A DNA stretch of 64,000 nucleotides from the NCBI RefSeq assembly GCF_001975225.1, contig NZ_CP019445.1, positions 3,348,001 through 3,412,000 of the forward strand. The letters run 5' to 3'. Under the pieces are notes generated by a model. The model had not been told where the DNA came from. It ran no database searches and worked only from the letters and a program-made list of their open reading frames with translations. The stretch comes from Kosakonia cowanii JCM 10956 = DSM 18146 (lineage in GTDB: Bacteria > Pseudomonadota > Gammaproteobacteria > Enterobacterales > Enterobacteriaceae). Below, in pieces: positions 54,858-62,441 of the stretch. Position numbers and translations under genes: made by a program. The first letter of the stretch is position 1, and each line of letters opens with the position of its first letter.

Positions 54858-55430
54858 TTACTGCCCGGCAATCATCCTTTTGCCACTGGCGACAAAGGTA
54901 CCGCCGCCGAGATGGTGGATAGTGTTCAACTGATCATCATCAAACTGCCAGCGCCCCTGCACAAAAGCGCGCTCATCGGCGGCGGCAGAGACCACTTCGC
55001 CAAACAGCGTGTCATATTTCTCCTGCGCGGCGGTCGGCTGCAGCAGGCGACACTCCATCCACGCCAGACACTTCTCTTCCACCACCGGCAGGCCCAGCAC
55101 CGGCCCGGCAATCGCCGGAATGCCATAACAGTTGAACTTATCCTCATCGCGCCCGGTAATGCTGCCCACGGCGTAGGTCCAGTTGGCGGCGGCAACGCCG
55201 GGAATGACAATGCCGAACATACCGCTGCGCTCAATCAGCTCGCGCGACCAGGTGCTTTTATCGACCACGATGGCGATGCGCGGCGGTGAAAACTCGACCG
55301 GCATCGACCAGGCGGCGCTCATCACATTGCGGCGGTCGATCTGCTCATCGCGGCTGGTGATCATCACGGTCGGGCCGTGGTTTAACAGGCGGCTGGCGTG
55401 CTCTAACGCCACCGGACGAAAATGGCTCAT
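54858..55430 (-). CDS. flavin reductase-like FMN-binding protein
   Basis: A 190-residue FMN-binding split-barrel protein of the flavin reductase/DIM6 group. HGPTVMITSRDEQIDRRNVMSAAWSMPVEFSPPRIAIVVDKSTWSRELIERSGMFGIVIPG is the conserved flavin-binding half, then GLPVVEEKCLAWMECRLLQ. ATG 55430 gives MSHFRPVALEHASR. A frame extending to 55535 is not conserved. It could supply reduced FMN to the operon's monooxygenases, but it is 3 kb away and in the opposite direction. Confidence 0.82.
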   Translation of the reverse strand: MSHFRPVALEHASRLLNHGPTVMITSRDEQIDRRNVMSAAWSMPVEFSPPRIAIVVDKSTWSRELIERSGMFGIVIPGVAAANWTYAVGSITGRDEDKFNCYGIPAIAGPVLGLPVVEEKCLAWMECRLLQPTAAQEKYDTLFGEVVSAAADERAFVQGRWQFDDDQLNTIHHLGGGTFVASGKRMIAGQ

Positions 55431-55458
55431 AACCTCTCCTTTAGCAAAATTTCCGCAA

Positions 55459-57243
55459 CTACCCGGCGTGGCGGGCAACCACAATCTGCCCGCGGCCTTG
55501 CTCCTTCGCCATATAGAGCGCGAGGTCGGCGGCACGCACCAGGTTATCAGCCCTGGCGTGGCGCGGCCAGGTGGCGAGACCGATGGAGACCGACACCGGG
55601 CCGATATCCTGCGACTCGTAACGCATCGGGTGTTTAAGTATGGTATTTAGCAGCCGCTCGGCGAGCATTTTCGCTTCCGTTTCGCTCTTCCCCGGCAGGA
55701 TCAGCAAAAACTCCTCGCCGCCGTAGCGGAAGGCGACGCCGCACTCGCCGAGCGTGTCGGTAATAATGCGCGACAGCTCGCGCAGCACTTTATCGCCTGC
55801 GTCATGTCCGTGCAGGTCGTTGAGTTTTTTGAAGTAGTCGACATCCAGCATCAGGCAGCTCAGCAGCGTATTGTCGACCATCGCCTGATCGATCATATTG
55901 CGCAGCGTCTCTTCAAGGCTGTGGCGGTTACGCAGGCCGGTCAGGGAATCATAGGTCGCTTTTTCGGTGAGCGTATCGCGCAGCATCTGGTTGGCTAACG
56001 CCAGCGCGAGGGTTTCCGCCAGCAATTCAAGATAGATATAGGGCGGCTCTTTGCCCGGCGTGTAGTTATCAAAGGTCAGCAGGCCGATACTTTTGTTCTG
56101 GGCATTCAGCGGCACGCAGATAGCCCGGGCGGCGATCTCGGGCACGATGTGATCGCAGGGCATATCAACGTCACCGTTACCGGGGCTGTGCAGCTGGCCG
56201 CGCTTCAGCGCCCAGCAGCTGTCCGGCGCGAAAGGGGAATCTTCACCGGGCGGCAGCGCCCAGCGGGCGACACACTTCATGCGATTAGCGTTGCTGTCCA
56301 GCAGATAGAGCCGCGCGCCCATATCGGGAATGATTTGCGGCGCAAAACGGCTCACCACCCGCACAATCGCCTGCAAAGAGTCGCACCCCTGCAAGCGCTG
56401 GGTCATGCGCGCCAGCAGGGTGCGCGTCGCCCATTCGGCATCGCGCTCCAGCTCGAGGCGCTGGCGGGCCAGCCCGTTCTCACGAAAAATGCGGATTGCC
56501 TGCGCCATATCGCCAATCTCATCGACCTGCGCCAGCACCGGCGCCTCGACGTTGTAATCCTGCGTCGCCAGCCGGTTCACCACGTCGCTCAGCGTTACCA
56601 CCGGGCGCAGGATGCGGTGTTTAATAATAAAACCGAGCACAAACAGAAACAGCAGGGCGGTCAGGCCGACCATGATCTCAGAGAGGGTGCGCAGGCGCAG
56701 GGAGAGGTCAGTGGCGTTCGCAATAGCGCTTTGCGTGCGCTGATCGATCAGGCTGCGAAAGTGCGCGAAGCGATATTCGGTTTCTGAAAGGCGCTCTTCA
56801 TAGCTGGTGCTAAAGAGCAGGTTCATCGCCTCATCGGTCTTTCCCGCCTCAACGTCGCTGATGGCGATCCGCTGCTCATCTTCCAGTTGATCGAGGGTTG
56901 AGAGACCGTCGCGCAGAATAAGCAACTCCTCATCGGAGGCACCATTATCCCGCAGCGCGGCGAGATGATTCTCCAGATCAATATCCTGTTCCGCGCGGGT
57001 CTTCCAGCTCTGGAGGATTTCCGGCTGTTTTTTGATCACCGCTTCGCGCACCAGCTCGCTTAACGCCCAGGCCTCTTTTTCCAGCGCATCGGTAAGGGTG
57101 TCGAAGAGGCGGCTTTGCGTCACCGCCTCGCGCTCATTGTGTTCCGCGCTGGAGGCCAGAAATAGCGCGACGCCGGAGCTGAGCGTTAACACCACCGTGG
57201 CGATATAGGCAAAATTGGTTATCGTGGCGATCCGCACGGGCAT
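55459..57243 (-). CDS. membrane GAF-GGDEF diguanylate cyclase
   Basis: A 594-residue protein. Membrane helices at about 8-30 and 188-210 flank a periplasmic helical sensor domain. A HAMP domain follows, then a GAF domain (about 290-420, RLYLLDSNANRMKCVARWALPPGE and RAICVPLNAQNKSIGLLTFDNY), then GGDEF with the active GGEEF motif near residue 520. The inhibitory RxxD site is missing (Gly at the Asp position), so it should make c-di-GMP without that feedback. Confidence 0.9.
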   Translation of the reverse strand: MPVRIATITNFAYIATVVLTLSSGVALFLASSAEHNEREAVTQSRLFDTLTDALEKEAWALSELVREAVIKKQPEILQSWKTRAEQDIDLENHLAALRDNGASDEELLILRDGLSTLDQLEDEQRIAISDVEAGKTDEAMNLLFSTSYEERLSETEYRFAHFRSLIDQRTQSAIANATDLSLRLRTLSEIMVGLTALLFLFVLGFIIKHRILRPVVTLSDVVNRLATQDYNVEAPVLAQVDEIGDMAQAIRIFRENGLARQRLELERDAEWATRTLLARMTQRLQGCDSLQAIVRVVSRFAPQIIPDMGARLYLLDSNANRMKCVARWALPPGEDSPFAPDSCWALKRGQLHSPGNGDVDMPCDHIVPEIAARAICVPLNAQNKSIGLLTFDNYTPGKEPPYIYLELLAETLALALANQMLRDTLTEKATYDSLTGLRNRHSLEETLRNMIDQAMVDNTLLSCLMLDVDYFKKLNDLHGHDAGDKVLRELSRIITDTLGECGVAFRYGGEEFLLILPGKSETEAKMLAERLLNTILKHPMRYESQDIGPVSVSIGLATWPRHARADNLVRAADLALYMAKEQGRGQIVVARHAG

Positions 57244-57310
57244 CCCTTTTAGGTTAAAAACAGCGTTCTTTTCAGTGTAGACATTCCTTAAAAATCAAGG
57301 CGCCATATAA

Positions 57311-57344
57311 GTGTCATTTCACCGTCACACTCCCTGCCTATAGT
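57311..57344 (+). promoter_or_regulatory. Pho box and -10 of the FbpABC-like operon
   Basis: GTGTCAT-TTCA-CCGTCAC (57311-57328) matches the PhoB box CTGTCAT-N4-CTGTCAC at 12 of 14 repeat positions. After exactly ten bases comes TATAGT (57339-57344) as the -10, the standard spacing in PhoB-activated promoters. No Fur box was seen. Confidence 0.65.
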
Positions 57345-57377
57345 CAGCCGCAATCAAATCCCAAAGAGGATAACAAG

Positions 57378-57485
57378 ATGTTTGCTCCCCTGACTTCTGC
57401 TCAGGTGGATGCGCCCTGCGGATGCAGACCGCGGGTTTCGCACGGCTTCCTGAAACAGGAGGGCGTCGATGAGCGCATTCACTGA
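57378..57485 (+). CDS. 35-residue leader ORF overlapping the ATPase start
   Basis: MFAPLTSAQVDAPCGCRPRV begins a short ORF that ends in DERIH, 17 bases inside the ATPase gene. AGAGGA precedes ATG 57378 by seven bases. It is not recognised. The two cysteines and arginines (CGCRPR) make it look like a leader or metal-binding peptide. Ribosomes ending inside the ATPase start region could couple translation. Confidence 0.45.
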   Translation: MFAPLTSAQVDAPCGCRPRVSHGFLKQEGVDERIH

Positions 57486-58170
57486 CATCCGGCTGCAAGG
57501 CGTTTCGTACGCTTTCGGCGCGCACACCGTTCTCAATCGAATCGACTTAGCCATCCCCGCGGGCACCATCGTCGCGCTGCTCGGCCCCTCCGGCTGCGGC
57601 AAAAGTACGCTGCTGCGCCTGCTGGCGGGGTTGGCGCAACCGGCCGGTGGCGACATCTGGTTTGGCGATCGCTGTGTGGCGAAGGCGGGCTGGTCGTTGC
57701 CGCCCGAAGCGCGCGACATCGGCATGGTGTTCCAGGATTACGCGCTGTGGCCGCACATGAGCGTGGCGCAAAACGTCGCCTTTCCGCTGAAGATGCGCGC
57801 TGTGCCGCGCGGCGAGCGTGACGCACGAGTAATGCAGGCGCTGACGCGCGTCGGGCTGGCGGATTTCGCCGAGCGCAAACCCGCCGGGCTCTCTGGCGGC
57901 CAGCAGCAGCGCGTTGCGCTGGCGCGGGCCATTGTCGCCGAGCCGGGCGTGCTGCTGTTTGATGAGCCGCTCTCCAATCTCGATACCGCGCTGCGCGAAG
58001 CGTTGTGCCATGAGATGGCGCGCCTGTTGCGCCAGCTTGGCACCACCGCCGTCTATGTCACACACGATCGCCGTGAAGCAGAGCTGCTCGCCGACCGCAT
58101 TGTTCATCTCGCCTCTGGCGAGGTGGAGTCTGTTCGCACCGTTACGTCAACCTCAGGGGAATCTGCATGA
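57469..58170 (+). CDS. FbpC/AfuC-like ABC ATPase
   Basis: A 233-residue ATPase of the iron/spermidine/phosphonate group. Walker A GPSGCGKST (about residues 38-46), Q-loop FQDYALWPHMSVAQN, signature LSGGQQQRVALARAIV, Walker B GVLLFDEPLSNLD and VTHDRREAELLADR. It ends where the nucleotide-binding domain ends, without the C-terminal TOBE regulatory domain most relatives carry (about 350 residues). CAGGAGGG precedes ATG 57469. It overlaps the next gene (ATGA). Confidence 0.88.
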   Translation: MSAFTDIRLQGVSYAFGAHTVLNRIDLAIPAGTIVALLGPSGCGKSTLLRLLAGLAQPAGGDIWFGDRCVAKAGWSLPPEARDIGMVFQDYALWPHMSVAQNVAFPLKMRAVPRGERDARVMQALTRVGLADFAERKPAGLSGGQQQRVALARAIVAEPGVLLFDEPLSNLDTALREALCHEMARLLRQLGTTAVYVTHDRREAELLADRIVHLASGEVESVRTVTSTSGESA

Positions 58171-59135
58171 AAGGTTTACTGTCTGTGAAAAAAGGAGTCG
58201 CCCTCGCTATGGCGCTGTCATCGATGATCATCTCCAGCGCGCATGCGCTGACGGTTTACACCGCCGGGCCGGGATCGCTGGCGAAAAACCTCGCCAGCGG
58301 CTTCGAGCAGCAGAGCGGGGTAAAAGTGAATATCTTCCAGGCCACCACCGGCAAAGTGATGGCGCGCCTGGAGGCGGAGCAGGCCAATCCGCAGGCGGAT
58401 ATTTTGATCTCCGCCTCGTGGGAAACGGCAGAGGATCTGCATAAGCGCGGCTGGCTGCTGCCGTTTACCAGCGCTAATGCCGAAAAAGTGCCGGAGACGC
58501 TGAAAAGTGCGGACTATGTGGCGCAGGGCATTTCGGCGCTTGGCATTGTCTGGAACAGCAAAAGCGGCACGCCGGAGCCGAAAGAGTGGCGCGATCTCAC
58601 CGCGCCTGCGTTCAAGGATAAAGTCACCACGCCCGACCCGGCGCTCTCCGGCGCATCGCTCGATCTGCTGATCGGGCTGCAAAATGGCATGGGCAATAAC
58701 GCCTGGCAGCTTTTTGACGCTCTGAAAAAGAACGGCATGGTGGTGAGCGGGCCGAACGCGCAGGCGGTGACGCCGGTGATGCAGGGGGCAAAAGCGGCAG
58801 TCTTCGGCGCGGTGGATTACGTCACCTATGGCAATATCGCGCAGGGCGAATCGCTGAAGGTCATTTTCCCGGCCAGCGGCACGGTGATTGCGCCGCGCCC
58901 GATGATGATCCTCAAATCTACCCAGCATGAGCAGGAGGCGAAAGCCTTTATCGACTATGTGCTGTCACCGGAAGGGCAGAAAATGGTCGCCGACGCCTGG
59001 CTGATGCCTGCCCGTACCGATGTTGCCGCTAAACGTCCGCTGTTAAGCGAGCTGAAACTGCTGCCGACTCAGAGCGACACCGGCAGTGAGCGCGGCGAGA
59101 TCCTCAAGCGCTTCAACACGCTGTTTGCCCAGTAA
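58167..59135 (+). CDS. FbpA/AfuA-like periplasmic binding protein
   Basis: A 322-residue binding protein with a signal peptide ending AHA. LTVYTAGPGSLAKNLASGFEQQSGVKVNIFQATTGKVMARLEAEQANPQADILIS and VDYVTYGNIAQGESLKVIFPASGTVIAPRPMMIL are type F family. The Tyr-Tyr pair that grips iron in FbpA is not present at the expected VDYVTYGN region, which makes a ferric ligand unlikely. With the Pho box, a phosphonate or sugar phosphate ligand is more likely. Confidence 0.85.
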   Translation: MKGLLSVKKGVALAMALSSMIISSAHALTVYTAGPGSLAKNLASGFEQQSGVKVNIFQATTGKVMARLEAEQANPQADILISASWETAEDLHKRGWLLPFTSANAEKVPETLKSADYVAQGISALGIVWNSKSGTPEPKEWRDLTAPAFKDKVTTPDPALSGASLDLLIGLQNGMGNNAWQLFDALKKNGMVVSGPNAQAVTPVMQGAKAAVFGAVDYVTYGNIAQGESLKVIFPASGTVIAPRPMMILKSTQHEQEAKAFIDYVLSPEGQKMVADAWLMPARTDVAAKRPLLSELKLLPTQSDTGSERGEILKRFNTLFAQ

Positions 59136-59176
59136 AACCCACTGCGGGGGCAACCCCGCTTTCAGGATCCCTTGCC

Positions 59177-60832
59177 GTGAATCAGACCGTTATCGCCCGG
59201 ATAACCACGGCGCTGCTGGTGATACTGGTGGCGCTGCCGTTACTCTTTATTGTGTTACAGGCACTCTTTCCCCACTTCAGCGCAGGCTCGCTGCGCGACC
59301 CCTTTTCGGCGATCCCGCACCTGCTCGCCGAGCCGCAGCTGCCGGCGATGTTCAGCGGCACGCTGCAAATCGCCTTTGGTGTGGCGCTGCTTAGCGCTTT
59401 GATTGGCCTGCCGTTGGGCGTCGCGCGTGGGCTGTTCGATCTGCCGTGCCCGAAGCTGTGGGATCTGCTGTTTCTGATCCCGTTTCTGACGCCGCCCTAC
59501 ATTGCCGCACTGTCGTGGATGCTGGTGCTGCAAACCCAGGGCTACCTGATGCAGCTCACCGGGCTGGATCTCAATAATCTGCTGTTCAGCAAAAGCGGCA
59601 TTGTGCTGGTGATGACGCTCAATATCTTCCCGGTGATCTATTTCGCCGTCTCGCGCAGCCTGCTTGCCAGCGGTCAGCGGCTGGCGCTGGTCGCGCGGGT
59701 GCATGGCGCCACACCGTGGCGGGCGTTTTACCACATCACTTTGCCGCTGCTGTCACCCGCATTGGCGGCGGGGATGCTGCTGGCCTTCACGCTGGCGATT
59801 GAGGAGTATGGCGTGCCGGCGGCGCTGGGCACCCGCTCCGGGGTGGTGATGCTGACGGTCGGCATCGAGGAAAAGCTCGCCGACTGGCCGATCGATCTGC
59901 CCGGCGCTTCGCTGCTGTCGCTGATGCTGATTGCGGTTGCGCTCGGCGGCTGGGCGCTGCAACGCAAACTGACCGGCGGCACCGATGTCACCAGCGTCTC
60001 CGGCAAACCCGCCGCGCACGTTGGCGCGAAACTGGGACTGTTTACCGCACCAGTGGTGGCGGTGATGGCGATGATCGGTTTTATCGCGGTGGTGTTGCCG
60101 GGGCTGTCGATGGCGGTGACCGGTTTTAGCGCCACACTTTCTGGCGGGCTGGCGTGGGACAATCTCACAGGCGCTCACTTTGCGGCACTCTTTGCCCAGC
60201 GCGGTGATGCGCTGCCTGCGCTCGGCACCAGCGTTTCCCTCGCGTTTGCGGCGGCGCTAATTACCGGCCTGCTCGGGTTATGCGCCGCGTGGCTGGTGGT
60301 GATGCAGAGGATAAAAGGGCGCGCGCTTATCGATGCGCTGTCGCTTATGCCCGCCGCGCTGCCGGGGGTGGTGGTCGGGGTCGGGTTGATCCTGCTGTGG
60401 AACCGCGCGTTCTGGCCGGTTTCACCCTATAACACGTGGGCGATTTTGCTGCTCTCCTACTGCTGTTTGTTACTGCCCTGGCCGGTGCGCTACATCGGCA
60501 GCGCCATGCGCCAGCTGGGCGGTAACCTTGAACCGGCTGCGCGGGTGCATGGTGCCAGCGCGTTTCAGGCGCTGCGCTTTATTGTGCTGCCGCTGATTTT
60601 CCCGGCGATGCTCGCCTCGATGTTAATGGTTTTCGCCATCGCCTCACGCGAACTGGTCACCTCGCTGCTGCTGTCGCCTGCGGGCACGCAAACCGTGGCG
60701 GTCTTTATCTGGCGGCAGTTTGAGCAGGGTTCGGTGGGTCAGGGGATGGCGATGGCGACCCTGACGCTGATTACCGGGCTGGGCTTGATGCTGACGGCGC
60801 TGGCCATCATGCAGCGCAGCACAAAGGGATAA
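59177..60832 (+). CDS. FbpB/PhnU2-like double-domain ABC permease
   Basis: A 551-residue permease with about 12 helices, being two fused permease domains (about 1-260 and 285-551). Each half has an EAA loop: ARVHGATPWRAFYHITLPLLSPALAAGM and ARVHGASAFQALRFIVLPLIFPAMLASM. Such double permeases occur in ferric (FbpB), hexose-phosphate (AfuB) and aminoethylphosphonate importers. It completes the ATPase-binder-permease operon. Confidence 0.88.
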   Translation: MNQTVIARITTALLVILVALPLLFIVLQALFPHFSAGSLRDPFSAIPHLLAEPQLPAMFSGTLQIAFGVALLSALIGLPLGVARGLFDLPCPKLWDLLFLIPFLTPPYIAALSWMLVLQTQGYLMQLTGLDLNNLLFSKSGIVLVMTLNIFPVIYFAVSRSLLASGQRLALVARVHGATPWRAFYHITLPLLSPALAAGMLLAFTLAIEEYGVPAALGTRSGVVMLTVGIEEKLADWPIDLPGASLLSLMLIAVALGGWALQRKLTGGTDVTSVSGKPAAHVGAKLGLFTAPVVAVMAMIGFIAVVLPGLSMAVTGFSATLSGGLAWDNLTGAHFAALFAQRGDALPALGTSVSLAFAAALITGLLGLCAAWLVVMQRIKGRALIDALSLMPAALPGVVVGVGLILLWNRAFWPVSPYNTWAILLLSYCCLLLPWPVRYIGSAMRQLGGNLEPAARVHGASAFQALRFIVLPLIFPAMLASMLMVFAIASRELVTSLLLSPAGTQTVAVFIWRQFEQGSVGQGMAMATLTLITGLGLMLTALAIMQRSTKG

Positions 60833-60907
60833 AGTGAGGGCACGAAAACGCCAGTGGCGGAAAAAATATGGGTTATAACCAAAGGACATCACACGCAAGG
60901 AGCCTGT

Positions 60908-61750
60908 ATGACCCCGTTTTTAAGCGCTTATCTGGATCGCATCGACTGGCATCACACGCCGGATGCCACCCTTGAAACCTTACGCGCCGTGCATCTGCAC
61001 CATAACGCCGCGATCCCGTTCGAAAACATCGACGTGGTGTTGCCGCGTGAAATCGATCTCAGCGATGAGGCGATTTTCGCCAAGCTGGTCGTCGGCAGGC
61101 GCGGCGGCTACTGTTTTGAGCAGAACGGCCTTTTTGAACGCGCGCTGCGCGAGATGGGGTTTGAGGTGCGCAGCCTGCTGGCGCGCGTACTGCTCGCCAA
61201 CCCGGAGCAGATGCCGCCGCGCACCCATCGCCTGCTGCTGGTGCAGCTCAACGGGGAGCCGTGGATCGCCGATGTCGGCTTCGGTGGTCAGAGCCTGACG
61301 GCGCCAATCCGCCTGCAGGAGGAGATTGAGCAAGCGACGCCGCACGGTCTATATCGCTTGTTGCGCGCGGGTGAAAACTGGCAGTTGCAGTTCCGCCATC
61401 ATGAGCACTGGCAGACGATGTATCAGTTTGAGATGGGGGAGCAGTACCAGGCGGATTACGTACTGGGCAACTTCCACTCCGCACACTGGCCGACTTCCCA
61501 TTTTCGTCACCATCTGTTGATGTGCCGCCATCTGCCGGACGGCGGTAAAATGACCCTCACCAACTTCCACTTTACCCACTGGCAGCAGGGCAAAGTGGTG
61601 GAGGAGACGCATCTGCCCGATGTTGCCGCGCTGTATGAGACGCTACAGCAGCGCTTCGGGCTGGGGGTGAGCGATGCGCAGTCGGGCTTTACCCTGCAAC
61701 AGCTGCAAACCGTGATGGACGGCTTTGATCTGCAAAGCGGCAAGCGCTAG
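60908..61750 (+). CDS. nhoA: arylamine N-acetyltransferase NhoA
   Basis: Transfers acetyl from acetyl-CoA to aromatic amines and hydroxylamines. It is 280 residues, against 281 in E. coli. The catalytic triad is visible: Cys69 in RGGYCFEQN, His in PRTHRLL and Asp in WIADVGFGGQS. ATG 60908 follows AAGGAG. A longer frame from 60854 is rejected. The last four bases overlap the convergent smvR stop. Confidence 0.95.
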   Translation: MTPFLSAYLDRIDWHHTPDATLETLRAVHLHHNAAIPFENIDVVLPREIDLSDEAIFAKLVVGRRGGYCFEQNGLFERALREMGFEVRSLLARVLLANPEQMPPRTHRLLLVQLNGEPWIADVGFGGQSLTAPIRLQEEIEQATPHGLYRLLRAGENWQLQFRHHEHWQTMYQFEMGEQYQADYVLGNFHSAHWPTSHFRHHLLMCRHLPDGGKMTLTNFHFTHWQQGKVVEETHLPDVAALYETLQQRFGLGVSDAQSGFTLQQLQTVMDGFDLQSGKR

Positions 61751-62322
61751 CAGAGCTCTTTCTCAATCATCCGTGCCAGATGGCGTTTGAAGGCTGATTC
61801 ATCGACATCTGGCATGCCGAGGATGCAAATCCCGTCCATGCCGCAGACCATCGCAATCAGCCGCCAGGCGATATCCGCCGCCGGATCATGCAGGGTAAAT
61901 TCGCCTGCCGCCACGCCCTGTTCGATAAGCCTGACGACTTTGACGTGCCACATCTCCATGGTCAGCAGATAGGCGCCTTTGATTTCCGGATCTTTACTCG
62001 CCAGCAGCAGCGCTTCGCGCCACAGATGAATATAGGGCTCCAGCCCGCCTTCATCGCTGCCGAGCATGGCAAATAGCTGCTCGCGCCACGGCGCGGTTTC
62101 CGGCACCAGTTCAACCTCCAGCAGTTCATCGATCAGCCGAATAAAGGCCTGCGATTTGAGTTCGTTTGACGAGATGAAATGGTGGTGCACCTGGCCCGTG
62201 GCCACCCCGGCTTCACTGGCGATGCGGCGAACCGTCATCGCGGAAAAGCCCTCCGCCAGCGCGACACGCATGGCGGCCTGCAGGATCACTTCCCGGCGAT
62301 CGTCCCGATTTAAATAGCTCAT
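61747..62322 (-). CDS. smvR: TetR-family repressor SmvR
   Basis: A 191-residue TetR regulator divergent from smvA. The HTH is FSAMTVRRIASEAGVATGQVHHHFISSNELKSQAF (about residues 26-60), then an all-helical ligand domain. ATG 62322 gives MSYLNRDDRREVI. In Klebsiella and Salmonella SmvR represses smvA and its loss raises tolerance to cationic biocides such as chlorhexidine. Confidence 0.9.
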   Translation of the reverse strand: MSYLNRDDRREVILQAAMRVALAEGFSAMTVRRIASEAGVATGQVHHHFISSNELKSQAFIRLIDELLEVELVPETAPWREQLFAMLGSDEGGLEPYIHLWREALLLASKDPEIKGAYLLTMEMWHVKVVRLIEQGVAAGEFTLHDPAADIAWRLIAMVCGMDGICILGMPDVDESAFKRHLARMIEKELC

Positions 62323-62352
62323 GAAATATTTTCCCCTTAAAACGTGCCGCGG

Positions 62353-62420
62353 AGTGTAACAAAAAGCTGGACATGTGTTCAACAATCCGTAGGATCGCAT
62401 TTCTGGACAGGCGTCCAGAA
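62353..62420. promoter_or_regulatory. smvR/smvA divergent promoters and operators
   Basis: The smvR promoter is TTGAAC-N18-TACACT on the minus strand (62382-62377, 62358-62353). The smvA promoter is TGGACA (62368-62373)-N16-TAGGAT (62390-62395). A perfect palindrome TTCTGGAC-AGGC-GTCCAGAA lies at 62401-62420. A weaker copy TGGAC-ATGT-GTTCA lies at 62368-62381, between the smvR -35 and -10. SmvR would thus block both genes. Confidence 0.7.
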
Positions 62421-62441
62421 CGGATAAAAGAGGAAGAAGTT

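Noticed and set aside
57469..60832. Annotation as an iron(III) FbpABC system
   Set aside because: No Fur box, missing Tyr pair in the binder and a strong Pho box argue against iron. The name is kept only as a fold description.
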